64,000 nt of DNA, taken from positions 1 through 64,000 of the forward strand of contig JAUYFM010000004.1 in assembly GCA_030690945.1 (NCBI GenBank), in the 5' to 3' direction. Below are positions 7,791 to 16,240 of this stretch, one piece after another; position 1 is the first letter of the stretch; each line of letters opens with the position of its first letter. Both the position numbers and the translations under genes were made by a program. Under the pieces are notes generated by a model. It had not been told where the DNA came from, searched no databases, and was given only the letters and a program-made list of their open reading frames with translations. The stretch is from Smithellaceae bacterium (GTDB lineage: Bacteria > Desulfobacterota > Syntrophia > Syntrophales > Smithellaceae).

Positions 7791-9502
7791 TACCTGAACT
7801 GTCCTTTTTCCTCTAACAAAAAGGTAGCAGGCAATTTGCTAATGTCTATATCCTTCACTAAACTCTGGAGTTCTTTATCCAGAGATACAGCACGCCAAGG
7901 TTTTTCATTTTTAATCTTTTTATAATGCTTTGAACTTAAATCGAACAAACGTCCAAATGCAGCGGCAGGTGAAGTCATCGCATATGTGAAATATCGTTCA
8001 CGTATCCCGGCATTTCTTTCGCCTGATGAAGCATAATATTGAATGCTCTCTAGTTTTGCAAAAATCTGCCCGCAAATATAGGCCACAGGTCTGTTGCCTT
8101 GCACAATATTTTCTGTAATCACAAAATCACCTCCTCTATTATTTCTGTTTAAAATGAGTTTAATCAAAGCCGCTCTATCTGCGGTAACCCCATATTTATC
8201 CAATCGTGCCCGTTGAAGTACTTTTGTTAATATCCACATAGGTAGTGCGGTATTTTTTAAAGCCGCATTCCATAGATATGTTGCAACCCGCGCCAACGAA
8301 GTATCGTCTTTGTCATAACGACCATCAAAATTTCTTCTCTGACAGCTTCTGGCAAGATTATAAAGGCCAGAATAATGCGTCTTTATGTTTTTCAGATCTT
8401 TGTCGTATTGCGCGATAGCAATGTCCTTAAACCATTTTACTATTGATTCCCGAAAATTATTAAGACTTGTCTCAATCCAATCGCGAACTACTATGCGGGC
8501 TGCAGATCCTGAAAGTGTACATGAATAAAATTGGTCAGGCTCAATATGCCGACTCTCTTTTTCAGTGCCAATAGTCACAGAATCAATAAGTCTTGCTATA
8601 TCTTCTGGTTTGGGTGCCTCAAGCTGATCAATTTCGGGCACATCATTATTAAGGCGTGTCCAAAACACCATAGCTGTATCCACGCCAAAGTTAGCAGACC
8701 TTTTACGGGGCCAACGATGGGAATATAAAACGTCTGTCTTGTTTTTCTTGCCTGGTATTATTGAGCCTGCTGACAAAAGTGATTTTAATCCCTCAACATA
8801 GGTTCTTGCGCATTCTGCGCATATTGAAGAATTATTATTTCCAGTCAGTTCGTATGACTCAAAAGCATGTTCGTTATATGAAACCAAAGCACAACCGCTA
8901 CTTTTGCCGTCAGGGACTTCTTTAATCATGCCGTGCGGTGTATCCTCAACAGGAAAGTCTTCGTTGCCACAAATCGAGCACTTTTTTGGGGGAATGCCCT
9001 TTTTCTCAGCAATGTATTCATCAATAACTTTTCTTCTGACAGCGTGCTTTTCATGTATGCGAAGCCCTTCCGTTTCTATGCGAAATCCGATGTTGCCGTT
9101 TTTTTTCTTATCTGGAATAGCAGATTCAAATTCTGCCAATGCTTTCTCTACGCCATTGACCTTATTATGTTTGTAAAAAGCAACAACTGGGGCAAGTTCA
9201 GACATTGCGCTGTACTTATTCAATTTTGATAAAAAGAGTTCATGTTTTTTTGTTGATTTTTTACCGCCGTAACAAAGCACCTCTTCTGCTTTATCAAGCA
9301 ATAGTCTTGCCTTCCCTTTTTTGGACGTTAAAGCCTCAGCAATTGTTGGTTTCTTTTCAAACGGTTCAAATTTACAAAAGTTGCCATCATGATCAATGAC
9401 AAGTTCAATCGAAATAGGTTCATCTTTGAGAGCAACATGATTCCATTCCCCATATTTTTGTGCACATATCGGTTTTCCAAATTCGCTTAGCTCCTTGATC
9501 AT
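7790..9502 (-). CDS. cas8c: Cas8c (Csd1), Cascade large subunit, slightly C-truncated
   Basis: A 570-residue Csd1 protein, the PAM-recognising large subunit of type I-C Cascade. It starts MIKELSEFGKPICAQKYGEW, overlapping the cas5 stop by 4 bp. A zinc-finger-like cysteine pair set (CSICGNEDF and SSICAECARTY) is present. Family members end a little further on, commonly with a G-Y-Y-H-Q-type tail after EE(K/Q)G; here the protein stops at LEEKGQFR. The missing tail together with the missing start of cas7 points to one deletion of roughly 100-160 bp across the gene junction. Whether the short truncation impairs function is uncertain. Confidence 0.9.
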   Translation of the reverse strand: MIKELSEFGKPICAQKYGEWNHVALKDEPISIELVIDHDGNFCKFEPFEKKPTIAEALTSKKGKARLLLDKAEEVLCYGGKKSTKKHELFLSKLNKYSAMSELAPVVAFYKHNKVNGVEKALAEFESAIPDKKKNGNIGFRIETEGLRIHEKHAVRRKVIDEYIAEKKGIPPKKCSICGNEDFPVEDTPHGMIKEVPDGKSSGCALVSYNEHAFESYELTGNNNSSICAECARTYVEGLKSLLSAGSIIPGKKNKTDVLYSHRWPRKRSANFGVDTAMVFWTRLNNDVPEIDQLEAPKPEDIARLIDSVTIGTEKESRHIEPDQFYSCTLSGSAARIVVRDWIETSLNNFRESIVKWFKDIAIAQYDKDLKNIKTHYSGLYNLARSCQRRNFDGRYDKDDTSLARVATYLWNAALKNTALPMWILTKVLQRARLDKYGVTADRAALIKLILNRNNRGGDFVITENIVQGNRPVAYICGQIFAKLESIQYYASSGERNAGIRERYFTYAMTSPAAAFGRLFDLSSKHYKKIKNEKPWRAVSLDKELQSLVKDIDISKLPATFLLEEKGQFR

Positions 9503-10248
9503 AAGACAGCCTCCTTTTCTTCCTGTTGGTTAAACGCATAGATTAAGGAAGAAGTTTCGCTGTCTATTGGCGGCTGCATATGGCTTGACTGCATCATCTT
9601 GTCATTCTCCGGCACCTCGCAGTTCAAAACACCGTTACGTATTGCCACATCATAGAAAAAGACTGGTTCCGGTTTGCCATTTGCATCATAGAATATGTCA
9701 AACAACATGCTCCCAATGGGTATTGTTTCTTTTATAGATTGTTCTTTGCCATGCGGCTCCATGAACTCTGCGGCAAATTCACGTGTGCCTAAGTAGGGCC
9801 TTCGCCAGCATTGCCCTTTTTTAACACGCCGTATAAATATGCCATCATGATCCGCGTCAATACCTTTTCGGCCAATATATTTTTCAGGTTTGTTTCTATC
9901 TGATAATTGCTGCTGATAAATGGATGCTTCAATAATGTAAGCTACATCCCTTAAAATGACACTGTTTCGTTGTGCTCTTTTTTCTTCAATAATAATTGGT
10001 TCTTTGCCTTGCTTGGTATTAATTTCGTTTCGCTTGATCGAAGTAAACCTAATGGGATTTAAAACAATTATTCTTCTCACATACCACTGAAACTCGGGCT
10101 TCCATAAAATGGAATCAAGAATGCCACGCGCTGCCGACGGCGTCATGCATGGGTAAGTCATACGTTCAACCTTCAGGTCCGGCCTGGTAAAACAGGCAAA
10201 GCCCCCTGTTACTTTTACACTTACGATTCGACTATCAAGCATACTCAC
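9499..10248 (-). CDS. cas5: Cas5c, crRNA-processing Cascade subunit
   Basis: A 249-residue Cas5 of type I-C (Cas5d/Csd5 group). The N-terminal strand VKVTGGFACFTRPDLKVERMTYPCMTPSAARGIL, read as successive family blocks, includes the conserved PSAARGILDSI helix, and WRRPYLGTREFAAEF and GSMLFDIFYD follow. In this subtype Cas5 cleaves the crRNA repeat, replacing Cas6, and then caps the 5' handle. It lies 7 bp after cas3 and overlaps cas8c by ATGA. No defect is visible. Confidence 0.94.
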   Translation of the reverse strand: MSMLDSRIVSVKVTGGFACFTRPDLKVERMTYPCMTPSAARGILDSILWKPEFQWYVRRIIVLNPIRFTSIKRNEINTKQGKEPIIIEEKRAQRNSVILRDVAYIIEASIYQQQLSDRNKPEKYIGRKGIDADHDGIFIRRVKKGQCWRRPYLGTREFAAEFMEPHGKEQSIKETIPIGSMLFDIFYDANGKPEPVFFYDVAIRNGVLNCEVPENDKMMQSSHMQPPIDSETSSLIYAFNQQEEKEAVL

Positions 10249-10255
10249 CTCCTGA

Positions 10256-12433
10256 TTATACGATTAATTTATCCGCATCAATGGGTGCAACTGAAATACC
10301 TGTTTGCTGATCATAGTTGCCATACCAAACCATAAATCCTTGCGGCATTGTTTTACACATTGATCCATTTTGAATAATAAAATACTTATAAACCGGCACT
10401 ATAAAGGGCTGCATCTTCCGGTAATCGTCCTTTGATAAAAATTCCTTGTATTCGAGCGTATGAAGCAATTGTCTGCTTTCATTGCTGTAGTTATACATAT
10501 ACAATCCTTCGGTAGCATCCCGGATTATTCGATAACCATCGTTGACTGTTTTAAAATTAAAGGCTTTGCGTGTTTCATTTATATTGTATTTGTCTGGATC
10601 AACATAAAGTTGAACCACTTGGGCATAGTATTTATTGAATGATTGATGATTGTGAAGCTGTTCAATGTCTGTTCTAAGAAACTCTTCTGCATGACTTGCA
10701 CATGCAGCATAAGTCTTATCCGGCATGCCACCATCGACAATCTTGAATAGAAATACTCTGCCACCGGACATGCCTAATTTGTTTTCCCGATTGCATCGCC
10801 CTGCCGACTGGATGATCGATTCAAGAGGGGCCATAGCGCGAAACACTACCGGAAAATCAAAATCCACACCTGCCTCAATCAACTGTGTGGAAGACACAAT
10901 GATTTTACGCCCTGCTTTCAGGTCAGCCCGGACATTCTTGATGATATTCTTTCGATGCGCTGGACACATAGACGTCGATAGATGGTACTTGTTTTCCCAT
11001 TGGGCACTGTTTTTGACAGATTCATAGAATTCTAATGCGGCCTTCTTGGTGTTGAATATGACGAGCGTCGAAGTTGCTTCATGCACGACCGCTCTTAGAA
11101 GATCACTGGAATTTATAGGTTCCAGATTATTCAATAAACTGTATTTAACACGCCTTGTTTCCTTGTATATCTCGGCAGGATTGTCTATTAAAGGATAGAT
11201 GGCATCAATACCATCAAACCCCTTTCTTCTCTCAAAAGCGGGTTGTGTTGCAGTGCAGAACAGAAAAGATGTTCTCATTACTCTCTGAACATCTTTCAGC
11301 ATCTGAAGGGTGGGTAAGATTATTTCCTTTGGAAGTGTTTGAACTTCATCAAATATGACCACAGACTCGGCAATATTGTGAATCTTCCGGCATCTTGATG
11401 GTCTATTGCTGAAGAGTGACTCAAAAAATTGGACAGTGGTCGTCAAGATGACTGGATAGTTCCAATTTTCGCAGGCCAGTTTCTTTCTTTGCTCCAAAAG
11501 AGAATATCTTTCTTCGTTATCCTCGGCCCCAGCTTCATCTTCATTGAATCCGGAGTGATGCTCTAATATCCATTCTTCACCAAATATGTCTTTCAATACC
11601 TCTGCTGTCTGATCGATGATGTTCACGAAAGGAAGAACAATTATTATTCGCTTTAAATGATTCATCTTTGCGTGTTTTAAAGCCCACGCCATAGATGTAA
11701 GCGTTTTCCCCATACCGGTCGGAAGGGCCAATGAATAAAATCCACAACTCAAACCGGCTTTTTGAAGCACCTGCTGGCGCGCTTCATTCCGCATGCGGTT
11801 AATATCGCCATCTTTGGATTTTCCGGAAAATGCCTTCTCTAATTTGTTTGTCATGTCATCAATGGCAAGCTGCGCGCAACCACGCATAGCGGAAGTATCT
11901 TTGTCGAAATGCTTTTCTGTAGAAAGCCAATCACTATCAGTCAAGGCACTGAATAGATATCTGATAAATACTTCCCTTTGTGATGGCGTTTTTGGTATTT
12001 CTGACATTATGTCTTTTTTTAAGATGCCTTCATGAAAGCCGTTATCTTCGACGAAAGAGCCAAGCACGTTTTCAAATCCATCGACTTCATTGCGCTTGAA
12101 TGGTTCCGTGTCACCTTTCCATGCCGAATTATCAGGGATGCCCTTATGATGTCCATCAATGACGATAGATGTTTCCAGCATGCCCTTGCAACGGGCATAT
12201 CCTGATCCCCAAGAAGCATGCGGGACGCTGCCACGTACTCCACCATTTTTGAGGTAGTTTTGGAAAGGTATTTGATATTTGCCGAGGTCATGCAATAGAC
12301 CTGTCAGATAGAAAATTGCTTCATAGCTTTCGTTAAAAGCAAAAGACTTCGCAAGAGTTGCAGTTTCGTTTAAATGTTTAGATAAGGAATGGCATTCATT
12401 AAGATTGTTTTCTGAATGTGCTATATATTCCAT
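10256..12433 (-). CDS. cas3: Cas3, HD nuclease-helicase
   Basis: A 725-residue Cas3. The N-terminal HD nuclease has LLHDLGKYQ at about 47-53 and further metal-site histidines in VPHASWGSGYA and DGHHKG. The SF2 helicase has Walker A LPTGMGKT at about 238-244, the DEVQ motif at 362-365 (VVIFDEVQTLP) and the late motif QSAGRCNRENK. It degrades target DNA after Cascade recognition. It is the first gene of the cas operon, so its promoter must lie in 12434-12700, but I could not assign one with confidence. The gene itself looks intact. Confidence 0.96.
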   Translation of the reverse strand: MEYIAHSENNLNECHSLSKHLNETATLAKSFAFNESYEAIFYLTGLLHDLGKYQIPFQNYLKNGGVRGSVPHASWGSGYARCKGMLETSIVIDGHHKGIPDNSAWKGDTEPFKRNEVDGFENVLGSFVEDNGFHEGILKKDIMSEIPKTPSQREVFIRYLFSALTDSDWLSTEKHFDKDTSAMRGCAQLAIDDMTNKLEKAFSGKSKDGDINRMRNEARQQVLQKAGLSCGFYSLALPTGMGKTLTSMAWALKHAKMNHLKRIIIVLPFVNIIDQTAEVLKDIFGEEWILEHHSGFNEDEAGAEDNEERYSLLEQRKKLACENWNYPVILTTTVQFFESLFSNRPSRCRKIHNIAESVVIFDEVQTLPKEIILPTLQMLKDVQRVMRTSFLFCTATQPAFERRKGFDGIDAIYPLIDNPAEIYKETRRVKYSLLNNLEPINSSDLLRAVVHEATSTLVIFNTKKAALEFYESVKNSAQWENKYHLSTSMCPAHRKNIIKNVRADLKAGRKIIVSSTQLIEAGVDFDFPVVFRAMAPLESIIQSAGRCNRENKLGMSGGRVFLFKIVDGGMPDKTYAACASHAEEFLRTDIEQLHNHQSFNKYYAQVVQLYVDPDKYNINETRKAFNFKTVNDGYRIIRDATEGLYMYNYSNESRQLLHTLEYKEFLSKDDYRKMQPFIVPVYKYFIIQNGSMCKTMPQGFMVWYGNYDQQTGISVAPIDADKLIV

Positions 12434-12703
12434 GATTTATTTTGGCCTATAGTAATTGAAGTTGCTTTTCTTACATTGTCGAATAGTCCAATTCTTCTCG
12501 CCAAATAAATTGGTCTCTTCTTTTACATACCGCCCTTTCTTTTTTTGAAACTATTTTAAAGACACTGCCTTGTGGCAGATTATTGTTGAATGTTGTGTTT
12601 GCTTCTACAATACAATGTCATGTCATTACTACACAAATATTGTCGGCGCGACAATCTTGATTCGCCAAATTTCATAACATCTTACCACACCTCCACCCCC
12701 ATA
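12434..12703. other. Gene-free region upstream of cas3
   Basis: AT-rich DNA that must carry the cas operon promoter on the minus strand. A small hairpin CTGCC-TTGT-GGCAG lies near 12566-12579. No convincing coding frame was seen. Confidence 0.4.
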
Positions 12704-12859
12704 GCGTGTCCTATGAGAAATTATTTTTACTTTGCGGCGACATTCACAGCCAATTCTTTTGGAACATGCTTCTCTGATGCGGCGCGTTCGGGGATAACCT
12801 AATGCCCTGATAACCTGAAGGTCACTCGAGGGCACATGAGGTCACGCGACACGCCCTAC
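12704..12859. repeat. Dispersed GCGTGTC...GACACGC element, copy 1
   Basis: Non-coding unit starting GCGTGTCCTATGAGAAA and ending GAGGTCACGCGACACGCCCT, so GCGTGTC faces GACACGC at its ends. Related copies lie at 14633-14748 and 16005-16184. It has the look of a miniature mobile element without its own gene. Confidence 0.65.
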
Positions 12860-12888
12860 TTGGAACGAGCACGACCGTTCCCTACAAA

Positions 12889-13866
12889 CTATTTCCCTGC
12901 GAGAAGATTCAAGATCACCTTCACCATGATTTCTTTTTCCGACGGTTTGCTCGCCGCGATCATGAGGGTGAGGGCAACGAGCGCGTTGTCGTCAATGCGC
13001 TTATGTCCGTCTTTATCCAGCAAGATGCCTGTCTTTTGCAGAAAACATACAAATAGCGCCGCAGCAATCCGTTTGTTGCCGTCAACAAAGCTGTGGTTCT
13101 TTGTCACAAAGTAAAGCAGGTGCGCGGCTTTCTCTTCCACGGTTGGGTAAACATCTTTGCCGTCAAAGGTCTGGTAAATAGCGCCCAGCGACCCCTGAAA
13201 GCTTTTGTCCTTTTCCTGCCCCACAAGCGCGGAGTCTTTGAATTTTATTTTCATCTGATCGATGATGCTTCTTGCTTCCTCATAGGTCAGTTTGTATTTT
13301 GTTTTCTTTGTTCCTTTCGGTGTGGCAAGGCGTTGATGATCAAAGTCGTCCAGAATATTCAATGCCTTGGAGTATTCGGCAATAATTTGAACAATGCCCT
13401 TTGCTTCATCCGAAGCACATGTCAGCATGGAGATATTGCCCAGCAACTGGACAGTGTCCTGCAACTCGCGGATTTTTTCGTACTGAGCTTTGAGCCGTTT
13501 TTCATTGATGGTGTAACCGGCCACAAGATGACGCCGTAGGACGTTGGTAGCCCAAATGCGGAATTGGGTGCCGCGTTTTGAATTGACTCGATAGCCAATT
13601 GAAATAATAACATCCAGATTGTAAAAAGCAGCAGGCTTATCAGAATTTGCAATGTGCATTTTTTGCACATTGCTTTTTTCTTCCAATTCGCCGGAATTAA
13701 AAACATTTTTCAAATGTTTTGTTATGACGCTTCTTTCCGTGTCGAACAATTCCGACATCTGTTTCTGCGTCAGCCAGACAGACTCATTCTCCAGATGAAC
13801 GTCGATTGCGGGGCCGTCTGCAGCCCTGTAAATAACGACTTCACCCTTTTTATAGTCTTGATTCAT
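12889..13866 (-). CDS. RhuM-Fic/Doc fusion protein
   Basis: A 325-residue protein from MNQDYKKGEVVIYR (13866), chosen because GGAAGGGA precedes this ATG; the open frame extends to 13920. Residues 1-125 are the RhuM DNA-binding-like region (SVWLTQKQMSELFDTERSVITKHL, then FYNLDVIISIGYRVNSKRGT). The C-terminal part is a Fic/Doc domain with HSFVDGNKR at about 258-266, near the HPFx(D/E)GN(K/R)R consensus, with Phe-Val replacing Pro-Phe. The known RhuM/Fic fusion family sits in toxin-like and defence contexts; Doc-type enzymes modify host proteins such as EF-Tu by phosphorylation, and others transfer AMP. The substrate here is unknown. A 25-bp palindrome lies at 13649-13673. Confidence 0.88.
   Translation of the reverse strand: MNQDYKKGEVVIYRAADGPAIDVHLENESVWLTQKQMSELFDTERSVITKHLKNVFNSGELEEKSNVQKMHIANSDKPAAFYNLDVIISIGYRVNSKRGTQFRIWATNVLRRHLVAGYTINEKRLKAQYEKIRELQDTVQLLGNISMLTCASDEAKGIVQIIAEYSKALNILDDFDHQRLATPKGTKKTKYKLTYEEARSIIDQMKIKFKDSALVGQEKDKSFQGSLGAIYQTFDGKDVYPTVEEKAAHLLYFVTKNHSFVDGNKRIAAALFVCFLQKTGILLDKDGHKRIDDNALVALTLMIAASKPSEKEIMVKVILNLLAGK
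13649..13673. repeat. Intragenic palindrome in RhuM-Fic gene
   Basis: Perfect 10-bp arms GCAATGTGCA and TGCACATTGC around TTTTT. On the coding strand it encodes NVQKMHI, residues 66-72, between the helix-turn-helix and YNLD segments. Confidence 0.85.
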
Positions 13867-13995
13867 GGCGTTCCCTTCCTGTTGATGGCTTGAGAAATTC
13901 TTCCCCTGACCTCTGATCATTCATAACCCGCTACTTTATTTATTCTCCACCTCCGCAGACGGCCTTGTAAAAGCGGCGATAAAGATTTGGGCCAG

Positions 13996-14148
13996 TTAGC
14001 TGAATTGCACGGTCGGCTCCTCGGCAAAAATGAGGCGCATACCACGCCCCCAGGTCTCGACCATCTGAATACGTCGCAGCAATTCGGCAATCAGGGGATT
14101 GCACCTTCTGGAAACATTACCTTTGCGTATGGCATCAATGGCCCCTAC
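13996..14148 (-). pseudogene. Remnant of an AlbA_2/RecG-like regulator C-terminus
   Basis: The minus-strand frame reads AIDAIRKGNVSRRCNPLIAE, then LLRRIQMVETWGRGMRLIFAEE and a stop. This is the conserved NPxIAxxxxRxxxxExWGxGxxxI block near the end of Schlafen-AlbA_2 / 'RecG-like' ATP-binding regulators. The rest of the gene is absent and an in-frame stop precedes the block, so it is a leftover. Confidence 0.6.
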
Positions 14149-14191
14149 TCAGGCTCCTTCCGGGTAATGAATTAGCGGTTGAATCGATGCT

Positions 14192-14284
14192 GGTTATTCC
14201 TTTTCTGCCGTCATCGGCAGTTATTTCCAAAATGGAAACAACTGAATATTCCTGTAGCTCGCCGTATTCAAATATATTTTTATA
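14192..14284 (-). pseudogene. Remnant of a RhuM gene
   Basis: The minus strand encodes KNIFEYGELQEYSVVSILEI followed by TADDGRK, a clear match to KNIIESGELQENSVSSVLEL and TADDGKK in the RhuM gene at 3647-4714. Only about 30 codons survive. They span exactly the palindrome-bearing segment. Confidence 0.75.
14218..14244. repeat. Near-palindrome in RhuM remnant
   Basis: Arms CAGTTATTTCCA and TGGAAACAACTG around AAA, with one mismatch in 12 pairs. It is equivalent in place to 4474-4500. Confidence 0.75.
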
Positions 14285-14326
14285 GCAACATCAATTGCTT
14301 TGTTCATCAGTCACTGTCACCGGCTG

Positions 14327-14575
14327 TTGTTTTTAACCTTCACCTTTGTGCTTCCCACTTTGCGTCCACCCCCGGCGCATTGCGCCATCCAGCATGCGCC
14401 GGACTCACGCCCCCGCCAGCGGGGGACACTATGCGCTATGCGCCATGAGCTTTCTACCTCCGTCACTTCGTAACACCTCCGCCAGCGGAGGACATTTTTC
14501 GCCTTGAACCTTGATCTTTGTTCCTTAATTCTACTCCTTCTCCACCCCCATAGTGTGTCCTATGAGAAAAAATCC
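14327..14575. repeat. Long direct repeat, copy 1
   Basis: About 240 bp beginning TTGTTTTTAA and running through CCCCCGCCAGCGGGGGACAC and TCCTATGAGAAA. It recurs at 15761-16025 with few changes. Copy 2 has an extra ~20 bp (TAACCTGAAGGTCACGCGAG-like) inside the CCTCCGC hairpin. The two copies bracket the DinD-like gene at 14798-15643. The unit contains strong GC-rich hairpins. Confidence 0.8.
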
Positions 14576-14632
14576 GATTACTTTTTTCATGCTGTTTATT
14601 TTACCTGTCATAGCAAATCTGGTCGGACATTC

Positions 14633-14748
14633 TGTGTCCTATGAGAAAATATTTTTGCTTCGCGGCAGCGGCGCGTTCAGGGATAACCTGATGCCCTGAT
14701 GACCTGAAGGTCACTCGAGGGCACACGAGGTCACGCGACACGCCCTAC
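14633..14748. repeat. Dispersed GCGTGTC...GACACGC element, copy 2
   Basis: Begins CTGTGTCCTATGAGAAAAT and ends GGTCACGCGACACGCCCTAC; shorter than copy 1 through loss of the middle part. It lies 50 bp from the stop of the DinD-like gene. Confidence 0.65.
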
Positions 14749-14797
14749 GATCCACTTTCTCCCAACCTTTTCGAGAAAAAACGTTGCGTCCATGCAG

Positions 14798-15643
14798 TTA
14801 AGACTTTTTTTTAGTTAATTGCCTCTTTGTAGTCGGCGGCAGAAAATTCTCTCCTGTGACGACTTTTTTCCCGGTTTTAGCTTCTAATTCCAGTCGTGCT
14901 TTTTTAGCAATCCTCCCACCTTTTTTACCAGCAACCTCATTTTCTTGCATGCCGGTGGCATTAACACTTTCAGCAATCTGCCGTGTGGAAAGCTCGGCAA
15001 GGGCGGTAAAAATCAGCTCGGCCTCACTCATATGATCACGCAGGTTTTGAGTTTTCAAGCCCTTGATATCTTTATGATCCTGCACAGTAACATCCGACCA
15101 TTCCCGGTGAATAATGTCCGTGAGAATGGCATATTCCTCTTCTTTTTTGATTTGATGGTCTTTCCAGTAATCGGTGAGTTTATTGCGGGTTTCCTGCCCC
15201 ATCATCCGCTGCTGCACCCACTTTTCGCTTCTGCCGTGCTGCTGCCAGAACTGACGTGCTCTGTCCACGGAGCGTGAAGGATCGGCCATATCCTGCATGC
15301 GCTCATAGCCGACTTTGGCCAACCAGAGTTTTATCGGCTCGGCTTTCGGGCTGGGCACGGACTGGACGATGCGCAGAATGGTTTCGGGATCAGCCGTATC
15401 GGTAAGGTATTTTTTACCATCGGCGGCTTCCATTTTCAGTTGGTGACAATTTGTCACCGACTCACTTCCTTCTTTTTTTAGTCTTTCTTTAAGCTTATTC
15501 CAATACTTGCGCGCGGCCTGAAAATCGGGCTGTTGGATTAGCACCTGAATAATATCAATTACAGAGAAGAGCCATATCTCAGTGTTTTCATCGTAATGCC
15601 GCCGAATTTTGTAGCCTTCAAAAATCGCCAAAGAATTTGTCAT
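14798..15643 (-). CDS. DinD-like / BRO-N family protein (copy 2)
   Basis: A 281-residue protein beginning MTNSLAIFEGYKIRRHYDEN. The BRO-N-like part (WLFSVIDIIQVLIQQPDFQAARKYW) is followed by the shared SPKAEPIKLWLAKVGYERMQDMADPS and DIKGLKTQNLRDHMSEAELIFTALAELST blocks, each also found in the copy at 2783-3610. The C-terminus is lysine-rich. It is inferred to be a DNA-binding regulator; its biological role is unknown. The gene sits between two copies of a 240-bp repeat and near dispersed short elements, so it may have moved as a unit. A palindrome is embedded at 15442-15458. Confidence 0.8.
   Translation of the reverse strand: MTNSLAIFEGYKIRRHYDENTEIWLFSVIDIIQVLIQQPDFQAARKYWNKLKERLKKEGSESVTNCHQLKMEAADGKKYLTDTADPETILRIVQSVPSPKAEPIKLWLAKVGYERMQDMADPSRSVDRARQFWQQHGRSEKWVQQRMMGQETRNKLTDYWKDHQIKKEEEYAILTDIIHREWSDVTVQDHKDIKGLKTQNLRDHMSEAELIFTALAELSTRQIAESVNATGMQENEVAGKKGGRIAKKARLELEAKTGKKVVTGENFLPPTTKRQLTKKKS
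15442..15458. repeat. Intragenic palindrome in DinD-like gene 2
   Basis: Perfect 8-bp arms GGTGACAA and TTGTCACC around one T, covering codons for SVTNCH near residue 62-67. Confidence 0.75.
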
Positions 15644-15661
15644 AAGCTTGCTCCTTTTTTA

Positions 15662-15760
15662 TCATGCGGCGCAATCGGCTTCCCGCCGTTTTCCATCAGG
15701 GGAAGGCAGTTTAAACCCGTGACAAAATGTCACGACTTCACTTCCTTCTTCCTTGAGCCG
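15662..15760 (-). pseudogene. Remnant of a DinD-like gene
   Basis: The minus strand reads RLKEEGSEVVTFCHGFKLPS then PDGKRREADCAA and a stop. It aligns with RLSEEGGEVVTFCHGLKLEA in the gene at 2783-3610. Only about 32 codons remain, again centred on the palindrome (15718-15734). It sits directly upstream of the intact copy 2. Confidence 0.75.
15718..15734. repeat. Palindrome in DinD-like remnant
   Basis: Arms CGTGACA and TGTCACG around AAA, identical to 3424-3440. Confidence 0.7.
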
Positions 15761-16025
15761 TTGTTTTTAATCTTCACCTTTGTGCTTCCCACTTTGCGTC
15801 CACCCCCGGCGCTCTGCGCCATCCAGCATGCGCCGGACTCACGCCCCCGCCAGCGGGGGACACTATGCGCTATGCGCCATGAGCTTTCTACCTCCGTCAC
15901 TTCGTAACACCTCCGCCTAACCTGAAGGTCACGCGAGCGGAGGACATTTTTCGCCTTGAACCTTGATCTTTGTTCCTTAATTCTCCTCCTACTCCATCCC
16001 CATGGCGTGTCCTATGAGAAAATAT
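15761..16025. repeat. Long direct repeat, copy 2
   Basis: Second copy of the unit at 14327-14575, with an extra ~20 bp in the CCTCCGCC hairpin. Its end merges with the next GCGTGTC element. Confidence 0.8.
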
Positions 16026-16184
16026 TGTTGCTTCGCGGCAGCGGCGCGTTCAGGGATAACCTAAAGGTCACGCGACACGCCCTACGACTACGTTTTCTCT
16101 GATGCGGCGTGTTCGGGGATAACCTAATGCCCTGATAACCTGAAGGTCACTCGAGGGCACACGAGGTCACGCGACGCGCCCGAC
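16005..16184. repeat. Dispersed GCGTGTC...GACACGC element, copy 3 (double)
   Basis: A short version (16005-16085) ends GACACGCCCTAC and is followed at once by a second partial unit (16088-16184) beginning TTTTCTCTGATGCGGCG and ending CACGCGACGCGCCC. The tandem arrangement suggests repeated insertion or unequal exchange. Confidence 0.6.
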
Positions 16185-16240
16185 AACCCATCCTCACCCA
16201 ACCTTTTCATGCCACTAATCGAGCATTCCTCGACAGCGCA

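Noticed and set aside
12590..12835. Small reading frames of 68-70 codons upstream of cas3
   Set aside because: They run through dispersed repeat DNA on both strands with no ribosome-binding site or family match.
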